Positions 51,913 to 60,317 of a stretch of DNA of 64,000 nucleotides are shown piece by piece. The translations under genes and the position numbers were made by a program. Numbering within the stretch: the stretch's first letter is position 1; each line of letters starts with the position of its first letter. Source of the DNA: Psychrosphaera haliotis (GTDB taxonomy: Bacteria; Pseudomonadota; Gammaproteobacteria; Enterobacterales; Alteromonadaceae); NCBI RefSeq assembly GCF_039523615.1, contig NZ_BAAAFQ010000007.1, positions 62,001 through 126,000 of the forward strand, read 5' to 3'. Under the pieces are notes generated by a model. The model saw only the letters and a program-made list of their open reading frames with translations, had not been told where the DNA came from and did no database searches.

Positions 51913-52782
51913 TTAGCTAGACTTTTTAGTTGCGAACAGTTCGCCTAAACGGGTTGTTGAGCCTGCTTCAACATCGTCTGCAAATTCAATAGCGTCTTTT
52001 CCAAATAGGCAAACAACCGTTGAGCCTAGTTTAAAGCGGCCCATTTCTTCGCCACGCTCTAGTTTCACAGACTTTTCGCCTTCCGCTGGATAATCCCAAC
52101 GGTTCACAAACTTACCGCGAGGAGGTGTGATTTCGCCAGCCCAAACAGTTTCAATACTTCTTACAATAGTGGCGCCTACTAGTACCATCGCCATTGGACC
52201 AAGTTCAGTATCAAACATTGCTACTACACGTTCGTTACGAGCAAACAAGTTAGGTACGTTTTGAGCCGTTAATGGATTAACAGAGAATGCATCGCCCGGT
52301 ACATAAATCATATCAGTTAACGTGCCAGCTACAGGCATATGCAAACGGTGGTAGTCGCTAGGAGCAAGGTAGATACAGGCAAAGTCTCCGTCATCAAATT
52401 TCTCTGCTAAATCTTCATATCCACCTAGTAATTCTAATGCGGTGTAGTAGTGATTTTTGGCTTGTACTAAACGACCATCGTCAATTTTACCTAATTGACT
52501 TACTGCGCCGTCTACTGGATGTGCAATTTCGTTTTCGCCATCAACAATAGTACGCACATCTTCAGCCAACTCACGGGTGAAAAACTCGTTAAAGGTTTTG
52601 TAGTGTTTTGGATCTGGATATTTAGCTTCATCCATATTGATGTCGTAAGCTTTGATAAAACTTTTAACAAAAAACGTGGTAACAAAACCTAATTTAGCTT
52701 TTGCTAAGTAACCGACAAGCTTGGAAATACCATGTTTAGGCAAGGCATATTGAAAGGCTAATTTTAAATTGTCGTATTTCAC
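51913..52782 (-). CDS. psd: Phosphatidylserine decarboxylase
   Basis: 289 residues. The self-cleavage motif LGST is in GRFKLGSTVVCLF near residue 255, giving the pyruvoyl group. NEFFTRELAEDVR, HPVDGAVSQLG and YLAPSDYHRLHMPVAG are characteristic. Makes phosphatidylethanolamine on the inner membrane. Downstream of rsgA, as in enterobacteria (rsgA-psd), with orn divergent. Confidence 0.97.
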   Translation of the reverse strand: MKYDNLKLAFQYALPKHGISKLVGYLAKAKLGFVTTFFVKSFIKAYDINMDEAKYPDPKHYKTFNEFFTRELAEDVRTIVDGENEIAHPVDGAVSQLGKIDDGRLVQAKNHYYTALELLGGYEDLAEKFDDGDFACIYLAPSDYHRLHMPVAGTLTDMIYVPGDAFSVNPLTAQNVPNLFARNERVVAMFDTELGPMAMVLVGATIVRSIETVWAGEITPPRGKFVNRWDYPAEGEKSVKLERGEEMGRFKLGSTVVCLFGKDAIEFADDVEAGSTTRLGELFATKKSS

Positions 52783-52843
52783 TGTATTTTCCTACTGTTT
52801 TTTGTGAGCCGGTAATTGTAACCGACCCATCTTAAATTGAGAA

Positions 52844-53905
52844 TTATTTTGCGTCTTTTGACTGGTGACGAAGGGTGATTTCATCAACGGTTTGTAATAT
52901 TCGGATATAACTTTTATAGCGTTGTTCACTCACTTTACCGTCTTTTATCGCCTGCTTTAATGCACAACCAGGGTCATTTTTATGACTGCAGTCTCTAAAC
53001 TTACATTGCGTTATAAAGTCTGAAAACTCTACAAAACCAGCCAATATTTCTTCTTGGCTTAAATGCCACATGGCAAATTCACGAATTCCTGGCGAGTCAA
53101 TAACAGCACCGCCATTCTCTAAACGATAAAGCCTAGAAGCGGTTGTTGTGTGCTGACCCAAACGGCTGTTCGTTGATACAATTTTTGTTTCTATATTTAC
53201 GTCAGGCAATATTGCATTAGTAAGTGATGATTTGCCCACACCAGACTGGCCAACAAACACGCTAGTGTGACCTTCAATGAGTTGTCTAACTTGGTCAATG
53301 CCTTCTTCTTCAATGGCAGACAAAGTAACCACTTCGTATCCAATAGAACGATACAAGGCAACGGTATTTTCAACTACATCGCGATTACTGTCGTCTAACA
53401 AATCCATTTTATTGATTAAAATGATTGGTGTGATGCTCAATTGCTCTACGGCCACTAAGTAACGGTCAATAATGTTAGGTGTTAAATCTGGTAGCAAGGC
53501 AGAAACAATTAATATTCTATCAATATTGGCTGCCACAGGTTTTAAACCATCATAAAAGTCCGGTCGTACAAACTCACTGGTTCGTGGTTCAACGGCTTCT
53601 ATTACACCTTGGAAGTCTTCATTGTTAACTGTGTATGGTCGCCAAACAACGGAATCACCGCATACTAAAGAGGCTACGTTACGACGAATGTTGCATCGGA
53701 TCATACTTTCGTCTTCTAACTCTACGTCGGCGTGTTGTCCATAACGCGTAATAATTCGGCCAAAGGTTTGAGGGCCTAATAAAGCGTCATCAACAATAAC
53801 TTCTGGCTCATTGTTTTCAGCGTTCTTGGCCTTAGCCAGGCGCTTACTTTGGTTAGCCTTTATGCGACGTGTCTGTGATTTGGATAATTTCTTTTGTTTT
53901 GCCAC
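52844..53905 (-). CDS. rsgA: Ribosome small subunit GTPase RsgA
   Basis: 353 residues from a GTG start. N-terminal OB fold (GPQTFGRIITRYGQHADVEL), circularly permuted GTPase with G4 INKMDLL ahead of G1 GQSGVGKSSLTNAIL and G3 DSPGIREF, and a C-terminal zinc motif (CKFRDCSHKNDPGCALK). It matures the 30S subunit. Divergent from orn and upstream of psd, the usual neighbourhood. Confidence 0.97.
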   Translation of the reverse strand: MAKQKKLSKSQTRRIKANQSKRLAKAKNAENNEPEVIVDDALLGPQTFGRIITRYGQHADVELEDESMIRCNIRRNVASLVCGDSVVWRPYTVNNEDFQGVIEAVEPRTSEFVRPDFYDGLKPVAANIDRILIVSALLPDLTPNIIDRYLVAVEQLSITPIILINKMDLLDDSNRDVVENTVALYRSIGYEVVTLSAIEEEGIDQVRQLIEGHTSVFVGQSGVGKSSLTNAILPDVNIETKIVSTNSRLGQHTTTASRLYRLENGGAVIDSPGIREFAMWHLSQEEILAGFVEFSDFITQCKFRDCSHKNDPGCALKQAIKDGKVSEQRYKSYIRILQTVDEITLRHQSKDAK

Positions 53906-54016
53906 TTTTGCTCTATGATTTAGTTATTAAAACTTGTGAAAGTCATTAAAAAGAATAACAATGCCTTTATAGTATACGTAACCGACCTTGATAAAAAGGA
54001 ATCAGTAGGACCTTAT

Positions 54017-54562
54017 ATGTCTTTTAGTGAAAATAATCTAGTTTGGGTAGATTTAGAAATGACTGGACTAGAACCAAGACATTGCAAAGTTTTGGAAATA
54101 GCCACCATAGTAACCGACAGTGAATTAAATATCATTGCTGAAGGCCCAGAGCTAGCTATCCATCAGTCGGACGAAGTTTTAGATAACATGGATGAGTGGT
54201 GCATTCGCCAACACGGCAAAACTGGCCTTACTGACCGCTGTAAAAAAAGCACAGTAACAGAAGCGCAAGCCTGTGAAATGACTATCGATTTTCTAAAGGA
54301 TTATGTGCCAGCTGGTGTTTCTCCAATGTGCGGGAATAGCATAGGTCAAGACCGTCGTTTTATGCACATTCACATGCTTTCTTTAGAAGAGTTTTTCCAC
54401 TATAGAAATATAGATGTCAGCACAATTAAAGAATTAGGCAGAAGATGGCGCCCTGAAGTTCTAGACGGCGTTCAGAAAAAAGGTGTCCATTTAGCGTTAG
54501 ACGATATTCGCGAGAGTATTGCTGAGCTTAAACATTATAAAGACACCTTCTTTAAGCTTTAA
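54017..54562 (+). CDS. orn: Oligoribonuclease
   Basis: 181 residues from ATG at 54017 (AGTAGGA upstream; a longer frame to 53936 is rejected). DEDDh nuclease: LVWVDLEMTGLEP, TIVTDSELNIIAEGPEL, MCGNSIGQDRRFMH and KKGVHLALDDIRESIAEL with the final H and D. Degrades short RNAs. Divergent from rsgA. A strong terminator follows. Confidence 0.97.
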   Translation: MSFSENNLVWVDLEMTGLEPRHCKVLEIATIVTDSELNIIAEGPELAIHQSDEVLDNMDEWCIRQHGKTGLTDRCKKSTVTEAQACEMTIDFLKDYVPAGVSPMCGNSIGQDRRFMHIHMLSLEEFFHYRNIDVSTIKELGRRWRPEVLDGVQKKGVHLALDDIRESIAELKHYKDTFFKL

Positions 54563-54584
54563 TTTAAAAAGAAAAGCGAAAACC

Positions 54585-54625
54585 AAAAACCGCAATGTTA
54601 GATGTAAATATCATGCGGTTTTTTT
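54585..54625. terminator. Bidirectional terminator between orn and the DUF2721 gene
   Basis: AAAAACCGCA (54585-54594) pairs with TGCGGTTTTT (54614-54623), loop 19 nt, followed by more T on the plus strand. It serves orn and the end of the convergent gene. Confidence 0.85.
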
Positions 54626-54628
54626 GTA

Positions 54629-55012
54629 TTAGTCTTGCATTGACTCAAGTTCAATTTCAATCGCTCTGCAACTTATCCACACTTCATATAATGACATTAA
54701 TAACGACAGTACTAACGTTAACAAGCTGCCGCCAAACATTAACGACCCCATTTGAGGCTGCTCTAAAAATAACGCCAACATGGCTAATACACATAACAAA
54801 AAACTCAATACACCACAGGTCTGCATGGATCTGATTAAATGCAATCGACTCTTTAAGTTAGTGATTTGCCTTTTGACGACCACTTCTAAACCTTTGTTAT
54901 TTCTTTGATTTAGCTCTCTAATTAACTGAGCAAGCACTAAAAATCGATTTGTGTAGGCTAAAAGCAATAAGGAAATGGCAGGAAATAAAAGGGCGGGGGT
55001 CGTTAGGGTCAT
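54629..55012 (-). CDS. DUF2721 membrane protein
   Basis: About 127 residues from ATG at 55010-55012 (GGATC upstream); an earlier in-frame ATG at 55048 is possible. The start TPALLFPAISLLLLAYTNRF and LVLAQLIRELN are typical of DUF2721. Two or three membrane helices (about 5-25, 62-82, 88-108). Function unknown; faces the coiled-coil gene divergently. Confidence 0.78.
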   Translation of the reverse strand: MTLTTPALLFPAISLLLLAYTNRFLVLAQLIRELNQRNNKGLEVVVKRQITNLKSRLHLIRSMQTCGVLSFLLCVLAMLALFLEQPQMGSLMFGGSLLTLVLSLLMSLYEVWISCRAIEIELESMQD

Positions 55013-55162
55013 TAGATAGATCCACAAAAAATAGGGTTTAAAAAGCATACAGATTGTATCAGCGAATTTACAATAGTTTTTGGCTCAAAAAGTAGTTATT
55101 TTTAAACACAAAAGTTGCTATTCTGTTTTGAATAGAGTCTAGCCTTTCATGGAGAGCGACCA

Positions 55163-58144
55163 TTGGCTGTAAATAAAGTGGAAGAAAAAGAACTACTTAA
55201 GGTAAAAGACGAACTGGCAAAACTGCAAAAGTCTTTAGCTGTAGTAGAAAGTGATAAACAAGAAGCGGAGGATGCGCTTCTAGAATTATCGCAGCACCTG
55301 ACTGCCCAAGAAGAATCACTGGAGTTATTACACACCAACTCAAACTCCACTATGGCAAGGTCCACGTCCTCTGATAGTGAGCTAGACAGCCTTTATGCTC
55401 GACTTAAAAAATCTGAATTGGAAGCTGAAAGTTTATCTGAACAGTTATTAGCAAAAGACTTATCCATGAGTCAGTTATTTACTGAAATCGGCGACTTAAA
55501 AGATTTACTAGAACACTATCAATCAATCGAATCTAATAAAAACCAAGAGTCATCACGCCAGTCAGAAGAGTTTCAAAGCCAACTTAGCCAACTCCAAAAA
55601 CAATTATTAGCCATGGAACAACAAGGCGAAGAATATCAAAAGCTGTCTAACTCTGATAAAGCTGCGATAGCCAAACTTCTTGCTGAAAAGAGCCAAACGG
55701 ATGAACTCGTTGAACAGTATAAAAATGATTTAGAAAGGGCAACGGAGTCTTTATCTAAGCAACAGAAACAATTAGATGAGCATATTGAGCTTACTAATAA
55801 TCAAGTGCTCACTACGGCAGAAATCAATAAGCAACTTGCCTCGCTAAAACAAGAAAATGAACATAAAACTTTTGAGTTAGACACCTTACAGGCTGAACTT
55901 GACGGTTACAAAAGTGATATTGAAAAACAAGCGGATGTAATAACCGATGCACAAATGGTGAATGCGTCTCTGACAGAGCGGGTCGAACATTTAGAAGAGA
56001 GCCTTGAAACTGAGATTCAAGCTGCTACAGGATATAAGCTGCAGTTTCAAAATGCAGAATTATTAAATACAGATTTAACGAGCAAGCTAGAAACATTCAA
56101 TACACTTCAAACTGAGTTGGAATCAGCCCAACTTAAAGTATCGCAGCTAGAAAGGCGCAATGCTGAGCTAATTCAAGCTCAAGTAAAGCAAGAACAGTCG
56201 GTAGACCAATCGGTCGTTGAACTTGAAAACAAAGTTACTGCGTTAAACGACTTACTTGACGATGAAAGTAGCAAGCATAAAAGCGAAATAGCGGTATTGC
56301 GTGAGCAGTTAGATAATGAAAGTTTGGCACTGAAAGCAACACGTGAAGAGAAAGAAAAATCAGAGGACCTGTTTACAACTAGCCAAGCCGAATTAAGGTT
56401 AAGTCAAGCGAGTGCCTCCAAGCTTGATAGTAAAGTCAGTCAGCTTGAAGATACCCATCAGACAACAATAGAAGCACTGAACAAGGCTGAATCTGAATTA
56501 ACACAGGTAAAAGCTGAGTCAGCAAAAGTTGAATCTGAATTAGCACAGGTAAAAGCTGAGTCAGCAAAAACTGAATCTGAATTAACACAGACAAAAGCTG
56601 AGTTAGTCACAACGTTGGAGCAATTGCACCAGGCAACATCCGGTTTGGATGTTAGCCAGTCAGAAATGGCGTCGCTAAGACACTCACACGCTGAGAATGA
56701 AAAGGTCATTGCAGATCTAAAATCTAGCATAGCTAACTCAGAAGAGAGAGCCGCAAAAGCAGAAGAAAGCGCCGAACGAAAACGAACAGAACTTGAAGCT
56801 AAGGTTACCGCTTCGGAGGGCAAGTTAAGTGAAACTGAGTCTGAACTAAGTAAGGTGGAGCGTGCACTTAATGAGCTCGAACGTGAGCTTGGTAAAGCAA
56901 AAGATAATGCCGCTGAATTAGCCGTTAAGCTTGAAGAAACTGAGAAAAAATCACTAGAATTTGACGCTAAGGTTACCGCATCGGAGGCTAAGTTAAGTGA
57001 AACTGAGTCTGAACTAAGCAAGGTGGAGCGTGCACTTAATGAGCTCGAACGTGAACTTGGTAAAGCAAAAGATAATGCCGCTGAATTAGCCCTTAAGCTT
57101 GAAGAGACTGAGAAAAAATCAGTAGAGCTGAGTAGCAAAGAAACGACGCTGAAAGAACAACTTAAGTTGGCAAGTGAGTCGGAATCAGAACAAATTTCTA
57201 TGCTCAAAGGTGAAGTGGCCGAACAGCAACAAAAAGTGGATGCTGCGGAATTACGAATTAGTGAGCTAACGGCCAAGCTAGAGCAGGTAGAAAGTCACCA
57301 ACAAACACATACTAGCCAACTACAGAGTGATATTGAATCCACTCGAGCGCAACTAGCTTTGGCTAATGATCTTGTGGTACAGGGACAGCAAAAAGTAAGT
57401 GGCTTAGAGTCTGAACTACATCATTATAAAAATTCAGTAGATGAAAAAGAGCAGATAATATCAACGTTGTCGCGAACTGATGAAGCAATGTTGTTATTGG
57501 AAAAAAATAACCTAACGCTAACAAATGAACTGCAAAACATTGGTGAAGCGAAGCAAGAGCTTCAACGCCAATTAGATTATGCGGAACAAAAAGCAGCATC
57601 GTTGCAAGCCCAATTGTCGACATCTCAAAGTGTTAGCACAGAGCAAAGTGACCAATTACTAGAAACGAATATTGAGTTTAATGACTTAATTGAGCGGCTA
57701 AAAGTAGAGAATGCGCAATACAGAAATGACTATGAAAAACTTAAAGTAAGGTTAGATGACTCGCTTGAACAATTAGCGCAAGTTGATGATGACTTAATTA
57801 AAGATCAGCATAGGATGTTAGAACTTGCTGACGAGTTAAGAAAAGAGAAAGAGCAACGTCATCAATTTGAACATGAGCTAAACTTAGTTAATGAGCTTGA
57901 GCAACAGCATAGAGAAGAGCTTGAGTCTTATAAGCAAGGTCATATTGAAGAAAGTGAATTAGTGGCAGAAGCTGAAGTGAACCATGCAAGAACGGTTATT
58001 CAGCAGTTGCGAGCTGAAAACAATCGTTTAAAATTAGACTTAGATGAAAAAATTTCAGATTTAGAAAGCCAGGTTACCGAGTATCGGTTAAAATTCAATT
58101 TTGCTCAGCAACAATTAGTTGAGCAACAACAGTTATCAGACTAG
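55163..58144 (+). CDS. Very long coiled-coil protein with in-frame tandem duplications
   Basis: 993 residues from a TTG start (GGAG about 8 nt upstream). Almost the whole length is predicted coiled coil, rich in Glu, Lys, Gln, Leu, with no signal, membrane or enzymatic motif. Copies of a 14-residue unit (ESELTQVKAESAKV) lie at 56489-56603, and a 52-residue stretch at 56798-56953 recurs at 56966-57121, period 168 bp. Periods are 2 and 8 heptads. Possibly a cytoskeletal or spacer protein; role unknown. Next gene, yjaG, starts 47 nt after. Confidence 0.8.
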   Translation: MAVNKVEEKELLKVKDELAKLQKSLAVVESDKQEAEDALLELSQHLTAQEESLELLHTNSNSTMARSTSSDSELDSLYARLKKSELEAESLSEQLLAKDLSMSQLFTEIGDLKDLLEHYQSIESNKNQESSRQSEEFQSQLSQLQKQLLAMEQQGEEYQKLSNSDKAAIAKLLAEKSQTDELVEQYKNDLERATESLSKQQKQLDEHIELTNNQVLTTAEINKQLASLKQENEHKTFELDTLQAELDGYKSDIEKQADVITDAQMVNASLTERVEHLEESLETEIQAATGYKLQFQNAELLNTDLTSKLETFNTLQTELESAQLKVSQLERRNAELIQAQVKQEQSVDQSVVELENKVTALNDLLDDESSKHKSEIAVLREQLDNESLALKATREEKEKSEDLFTTSQAELRLSQASASKLDSKVSQLEDTHQTTIEALNKAESELTQVKAESAKVESELAQVKAESAKTESELTQTKAELVTTLEQLHQATSGLDVSQSEMASLRHSHAENEKVIADLKSSIANSEERAAKAEESAERKRTELEAKVTASEGKLSETESELSKVERALNELERELGKAKDNAAELAVKLEETEKKSLEFDAKVTASEAKLSETESELSKVERALNELERELGKAKDNAAELALKLEETEKKSVELSSKETTLKEQLKLASESESEQISMLKGEVAEQQQKVDAAELRISELTAKLEQVESHQQTHTSQLQSDIESTRAQLALANDLVVQGQQKVSGLESELHHYKNSVDEKEQIISTLSRTDEAMLLLEKNNLTLTNELQNIGEAKQELQRQLDYAEQKAASLQAQLSTSQSVSTEQSDQLLETNIEFNDLIERLKVENAQYRNDYEKLKVRLDDSLEQLAQVDDDLIKDQHRMLELADELRKEKEQRHQFEHELNLVNELEQQHREELESYKQGHIEESELVAEAEVNHARTVIQQLRAENNRLKLDLDEKISDLESQVTEYRLKFNFAQQQLVEQQQLSD
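56489..56603 (+). repeat. 42-bp tandem repeats in the coiled-coil gene
   Basis: Units begin at 56489, 56531 and 56573, two complete plus a partial copy. Each codes 14 residues (two heptads) of the type ESEL(T/A)Q(V/T)KAESAK. Only a few substitutions separate the units. Confidence 0.92.
56798..57121 (+). repeat. 168-bp period duplication in the coiled-coil gene
   Basis: Copy 1 (56798-56953) and copy 2 (56966-57121), each about 156 bp, differ at only a handful of positions, many of them at third codon positions. Period 168 bp is 56 codons, exactly 8 heptads. Confidence 0.93.
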
Positions 58145-58191
58145 CATACGTAAAGTAATTGCTTATGATTTAACAAATTGAGACATTATTT

Positions 58192-58797
58192 ATGAGCCAA
58201 AACAAGGCGAACAACTTTGCACAAATCCGTGCACTTCCGCGTAAGCAGCAAGGTATTCTTTCTCTTATATTGCTACAACGCATGTTACCAAATTATCAGT
58301 TATTTACGGCCGTTACCGAATTCCCTCAGCCTCATCAAATAGAAAATGTAATGAACAGCTTATGGGAGCGTTTGTTAGTTCATGGCAGTAAGCTTAACTT
58401 CGTTGCCCTAGAAGAAAAAGTAGAGATACTGACACCAGACGAAGCTGACTTCGAAATGTATGGCGTTTACCCAGCTATTTATTTTTGCACAGGGCTATTA
58501 AATTATATAGCCGGTCAGCAAACAGAAGACGATTATGACGCAGTAGCCATTGCGAAGATATCGCAAGGTTGTATTGTCCACCTAATTGAATACCAATCTG
58601 GTGATGTAGAGTTAGATAATAGTGCTATCAGAGAGCACGAGTTAATGGTTAATGAAGTTGAGTTATTAACTGAGTTAATTAGTTGGCTAGAAAGCTTTGA
58701 CATGAAAAAGCTGTCAGCAAACGACATTAAAAAGCAGTGTATTGCTAAGGCTTATGCAGACGGCGTGACGAACATTGGCATCGCGGTTGAAGAGTAG
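58192..58797 (+). CDS. yjaG: YjaG family protein (DUF416)
   Basis: 201 residues. RALPRKQQGILSLILLQRML, PNYQLFTAVTEFPQP and SQGCIVHLIEYQSGDVELDN match the DUF416 family. Cytoplasmic, function unknown. The coiled-coil gene lies upstream; a terminator lies downstream. Confidence 0.85.
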   Translation: MSQNKANNFAQIRALPRKQQGILSLILLQRMLPNYQLFTAVTEFPQPHQIENVMNSLWERLLVHGSKLNFVALEEKVEILTPDEADFEMYGVYPAIYFCTGLLNYIAGQQTEDDYDAVAIAKISQGCIVHLIEYQSGDVELDNSAIREHELMVNEVELLTELISWLESFDMKKLSANDIKKQCIAKAYADGVTNIGIAVEE

Positions 58798-58810
58798 GTT
58801 TTAGATTTAG

Positions 58811-58839
58811 AAGCAGTGTCACTACGGCACTGCTTTTTT
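58811..58839 (+). terminator. Rho-independent terminator after yjaG
   Basis: AAGCAGTG (58811-58818) pairs with CACTGCTT (58828-58835), loop 9 nt, followed by T run. Confidence 0.88.
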
Positions 58840-58854
58840 CGTTTTGGTTGTCTG

Positions 58855-59085
58855 TTAATTTTCCTTGACCAAGACCAAATTCACTAGTTTATGCACTAAC
58901 GGCGAAACAATAAAAATAGTGGGAAAGGCCACTGAGAATGCAAACCCCCAGGCTTTTAGCCACATCAAAACAATCCCCGGAATTAATCCAACATTAAAAA
59001 TACTGATCACCAAAGACATAATGCAAGACATAATCAGTGCCATAAAAAACGAAAATACAAAACGATGATACTTTTGACTAATCAC
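58855..59085 (-). CDS. DUF2798 small membrane protein
   Basis: 76 residues from a GTG start (GGGG upstream). SFFMALIMSCIMSLVIS and LMWLKAWGFAFSVAFPTIFI match DUF2798, a two-helix membrane family of unknown function. The 7-bp repeat array, then mgtC, lies upstream on the same strand. Confidence 0.8.
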   Translation of the reverse strand: MISQKYHRFVFSFFMALIMSCIMSLVISIFNVGLIPGIVLMWLKAWGFAFSVAFPTIFIVSPLVHKLVNLVLVKEN

Positions 59086-59111
59086 AGGAGCCCCAAATAG
59101 GATAATTTGTT

Positions 59112-59195
59112 AGATTACAGATTACAGATTACAGATTACAGATTACAGATTACAGATTACAGATTACAGATTACAGATTACAGATTACAGATTAC
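59112..59195 (-). repeat. Twelve perfect 7-bp tandem repeats overlapping the mgtC stop codon
   Basis: The unit AGATTAC (plus strand) is repeated 12 times exactly (84 bp). On the mgtC sense strand the unit is GTAATCT; the stop TAA (59192-59194) is in the first sense copy. Because 7 is not a multiple of three, all three frames meet a TAA within 21 bp. Between mgtC and the DUF2798 gene. No mismatch suggests a recent or actively slipping array. Confidence 0.98.
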
Positions 59196-59671
59196 TTGTG
59201 CTTTCGCCAGCGATTGTATTTTGCGTGCACGCCCTTTGTTAGGCTGGTGGAATAACCTTCCACAGCATCTATACCAGACAATATACCAACAACCAGTATT
59301 GATAGTTTTACAGCAACAAGAGAGTCAACAACGGCAACACAGACACCTAACGCGGCTAATGCCCAAATAGTGGCGGCGGACGTTACACCCGTTACAACAC
59401 CTTCACGTGTCATCATGACCCCAGCACCCAAAAAGCCAACACCGGTGACCACTTGACCAATAATACGAGATGGGTCGGAAGCGTCATTGATAACAAAAGT
59501 AGCAATAGCCACAAACATATAAGTGCCTAGCACTACTAATGATGACGTTCTAATGCCAACGGGTTTTCCGCGGAGTTGCCTTTCAAGTCCAATAATTGTG
59601 CCGCAAAGCAAAGCCGCGCCAATTGATTTCCAGCTAAAAGGGTGAATGGATAGTATTTCTGTTAATGTCAT
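59192..59671 (-). CDS. MgtC/SapB-family membrane protein
   Basis: About 159 residues from ATG at 59669-59671; a GTG at 59701 would add 10 residues. IGAALLCGTIIGLERQLRGK, GIRTSSLVVLGTYMFV, DPSRIIGQVVTGVGFLGAGV and MTREGVVTGVTSAATIWALA are the MgtC N-terminal membrane signature. No ACT-like cytoplasmic C-terminal domain, so the short type. Linked in other bacteria to Mg2+ stress and intramacrophage survival; here function is open. Confidence 0.9.
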   Translation of the reverse strand: MTLTEILSIHPFSWKSIGAALLCGTIIGLERQLRGKPVGIRTSSLVVLGTYMFVAIATFVINDASDPSRIIGQVVTGVGFLGAGVMMTREGVVTGVTSAATIWALAALGVCVAVVDSLVAVKLSILVVGILSGIDAVEGYSTSLTKGVHAKYNRWRKHK

Positions 59672-59702
59672 AATAGTGCTCTGAAAAAAGGCGTTATACA
59701 CG

Positions 59703-60302
59703 TTAAACTAATTTTAGCCCAATACTTTCTAGTAAGTTTACAGCTTCAAATCTTGAGAAGGTTGCGCCTTCAATGTCATTTTCAAATAAGTTAATTGAAT
59801 AATCTACGGCTTCGGTAAAGTTAGCGTTGGTTAAAATGGTTTTATTAAATTGGCTATTGGTAAAGTCAGTAAAACTAAAGTCTGCGTTTTTAAAAACACC
59901 TTCACGAAAGTCAACATCGTAGGCTTTGCATTCTTCTAATACCAAACTAGGTAACTCTAAGCCAAAAAATGAACTGTCATTGAGCACGCACTTTTCAAAT
60001 TTTATTTGTGCTGACAAGGTAATATTTGGCCAATAAGCTCGCGTCCAATCTATACCTAGCATTTTACAATCGGCAAATAAAACATCTGAAAACTGGCAAC
60101 CACCTACTTTTGATAAGCTTAGGTTGCATCGGACAAAATGACACTCAATAAATTTACAGTCTTCTAAGTTTACGTCACTAAAATTACAGTCGGTGAATGT
60201 ACAACCTTCAAATTCACCTTCCACTATAGGGCTGTCAGACATGTCTAAGTGGGTAAAATACTCATCTAAATAATGGGCGTTGCTGTCTATGTATTTGGTC
60301 AA
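59703..60302 (-). CDS. Pentapeptide repeat protein
   Basis: 199 residues. Repeats of A(D/N)LxX type, here as CTFTDCNFSDVNLEDCKF, CHFVRCNLSLSKVGGCQF, and DFREGVFKNADFSFTDFTN, form a right-handed beta helix. Ending EAVNLLESIGLKLV resembles the C-terminus of Qnr proteins. A Qnr-like gyrase-protecting role is possible but not shown by the sequence. No signal peptide. Starts 15 nt after the DsbA gene stop. Confidence 0.85.
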   Translation of the reverse strand: MTKYIDSNAHYLDEYFTHLDMSDSPIVEGEFEGCTFTDCNFSDVNLEDCKFIECHFVRCNLSLSKVGGCQFSDVLFADCKMLGIDWTRAYWPNITLSAQIKFEKCVLNDSSFFGLELPSLVLEECKAYDVDFREGVFKNADFSFTDFTNSQFNKTILTNANFTEAVDYSINLFENDIEGATFSRFEAVNLLESIGLKLV

Positions 60303-60317
60303 AATATACCTTTGTAA

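Noticed and set aside
56458..57276. Long minus-strand open frame in the coiled-coil gene
   Set aside because: It mirrors the repetitive coiled-coil coding sequence, is Ser-rich low complexity and has no ribosome site.
59112..59195. CRISPR-like array
   Set aside because: Units of 7 bp are contiguous with no spacers; a simple tandem repeat.
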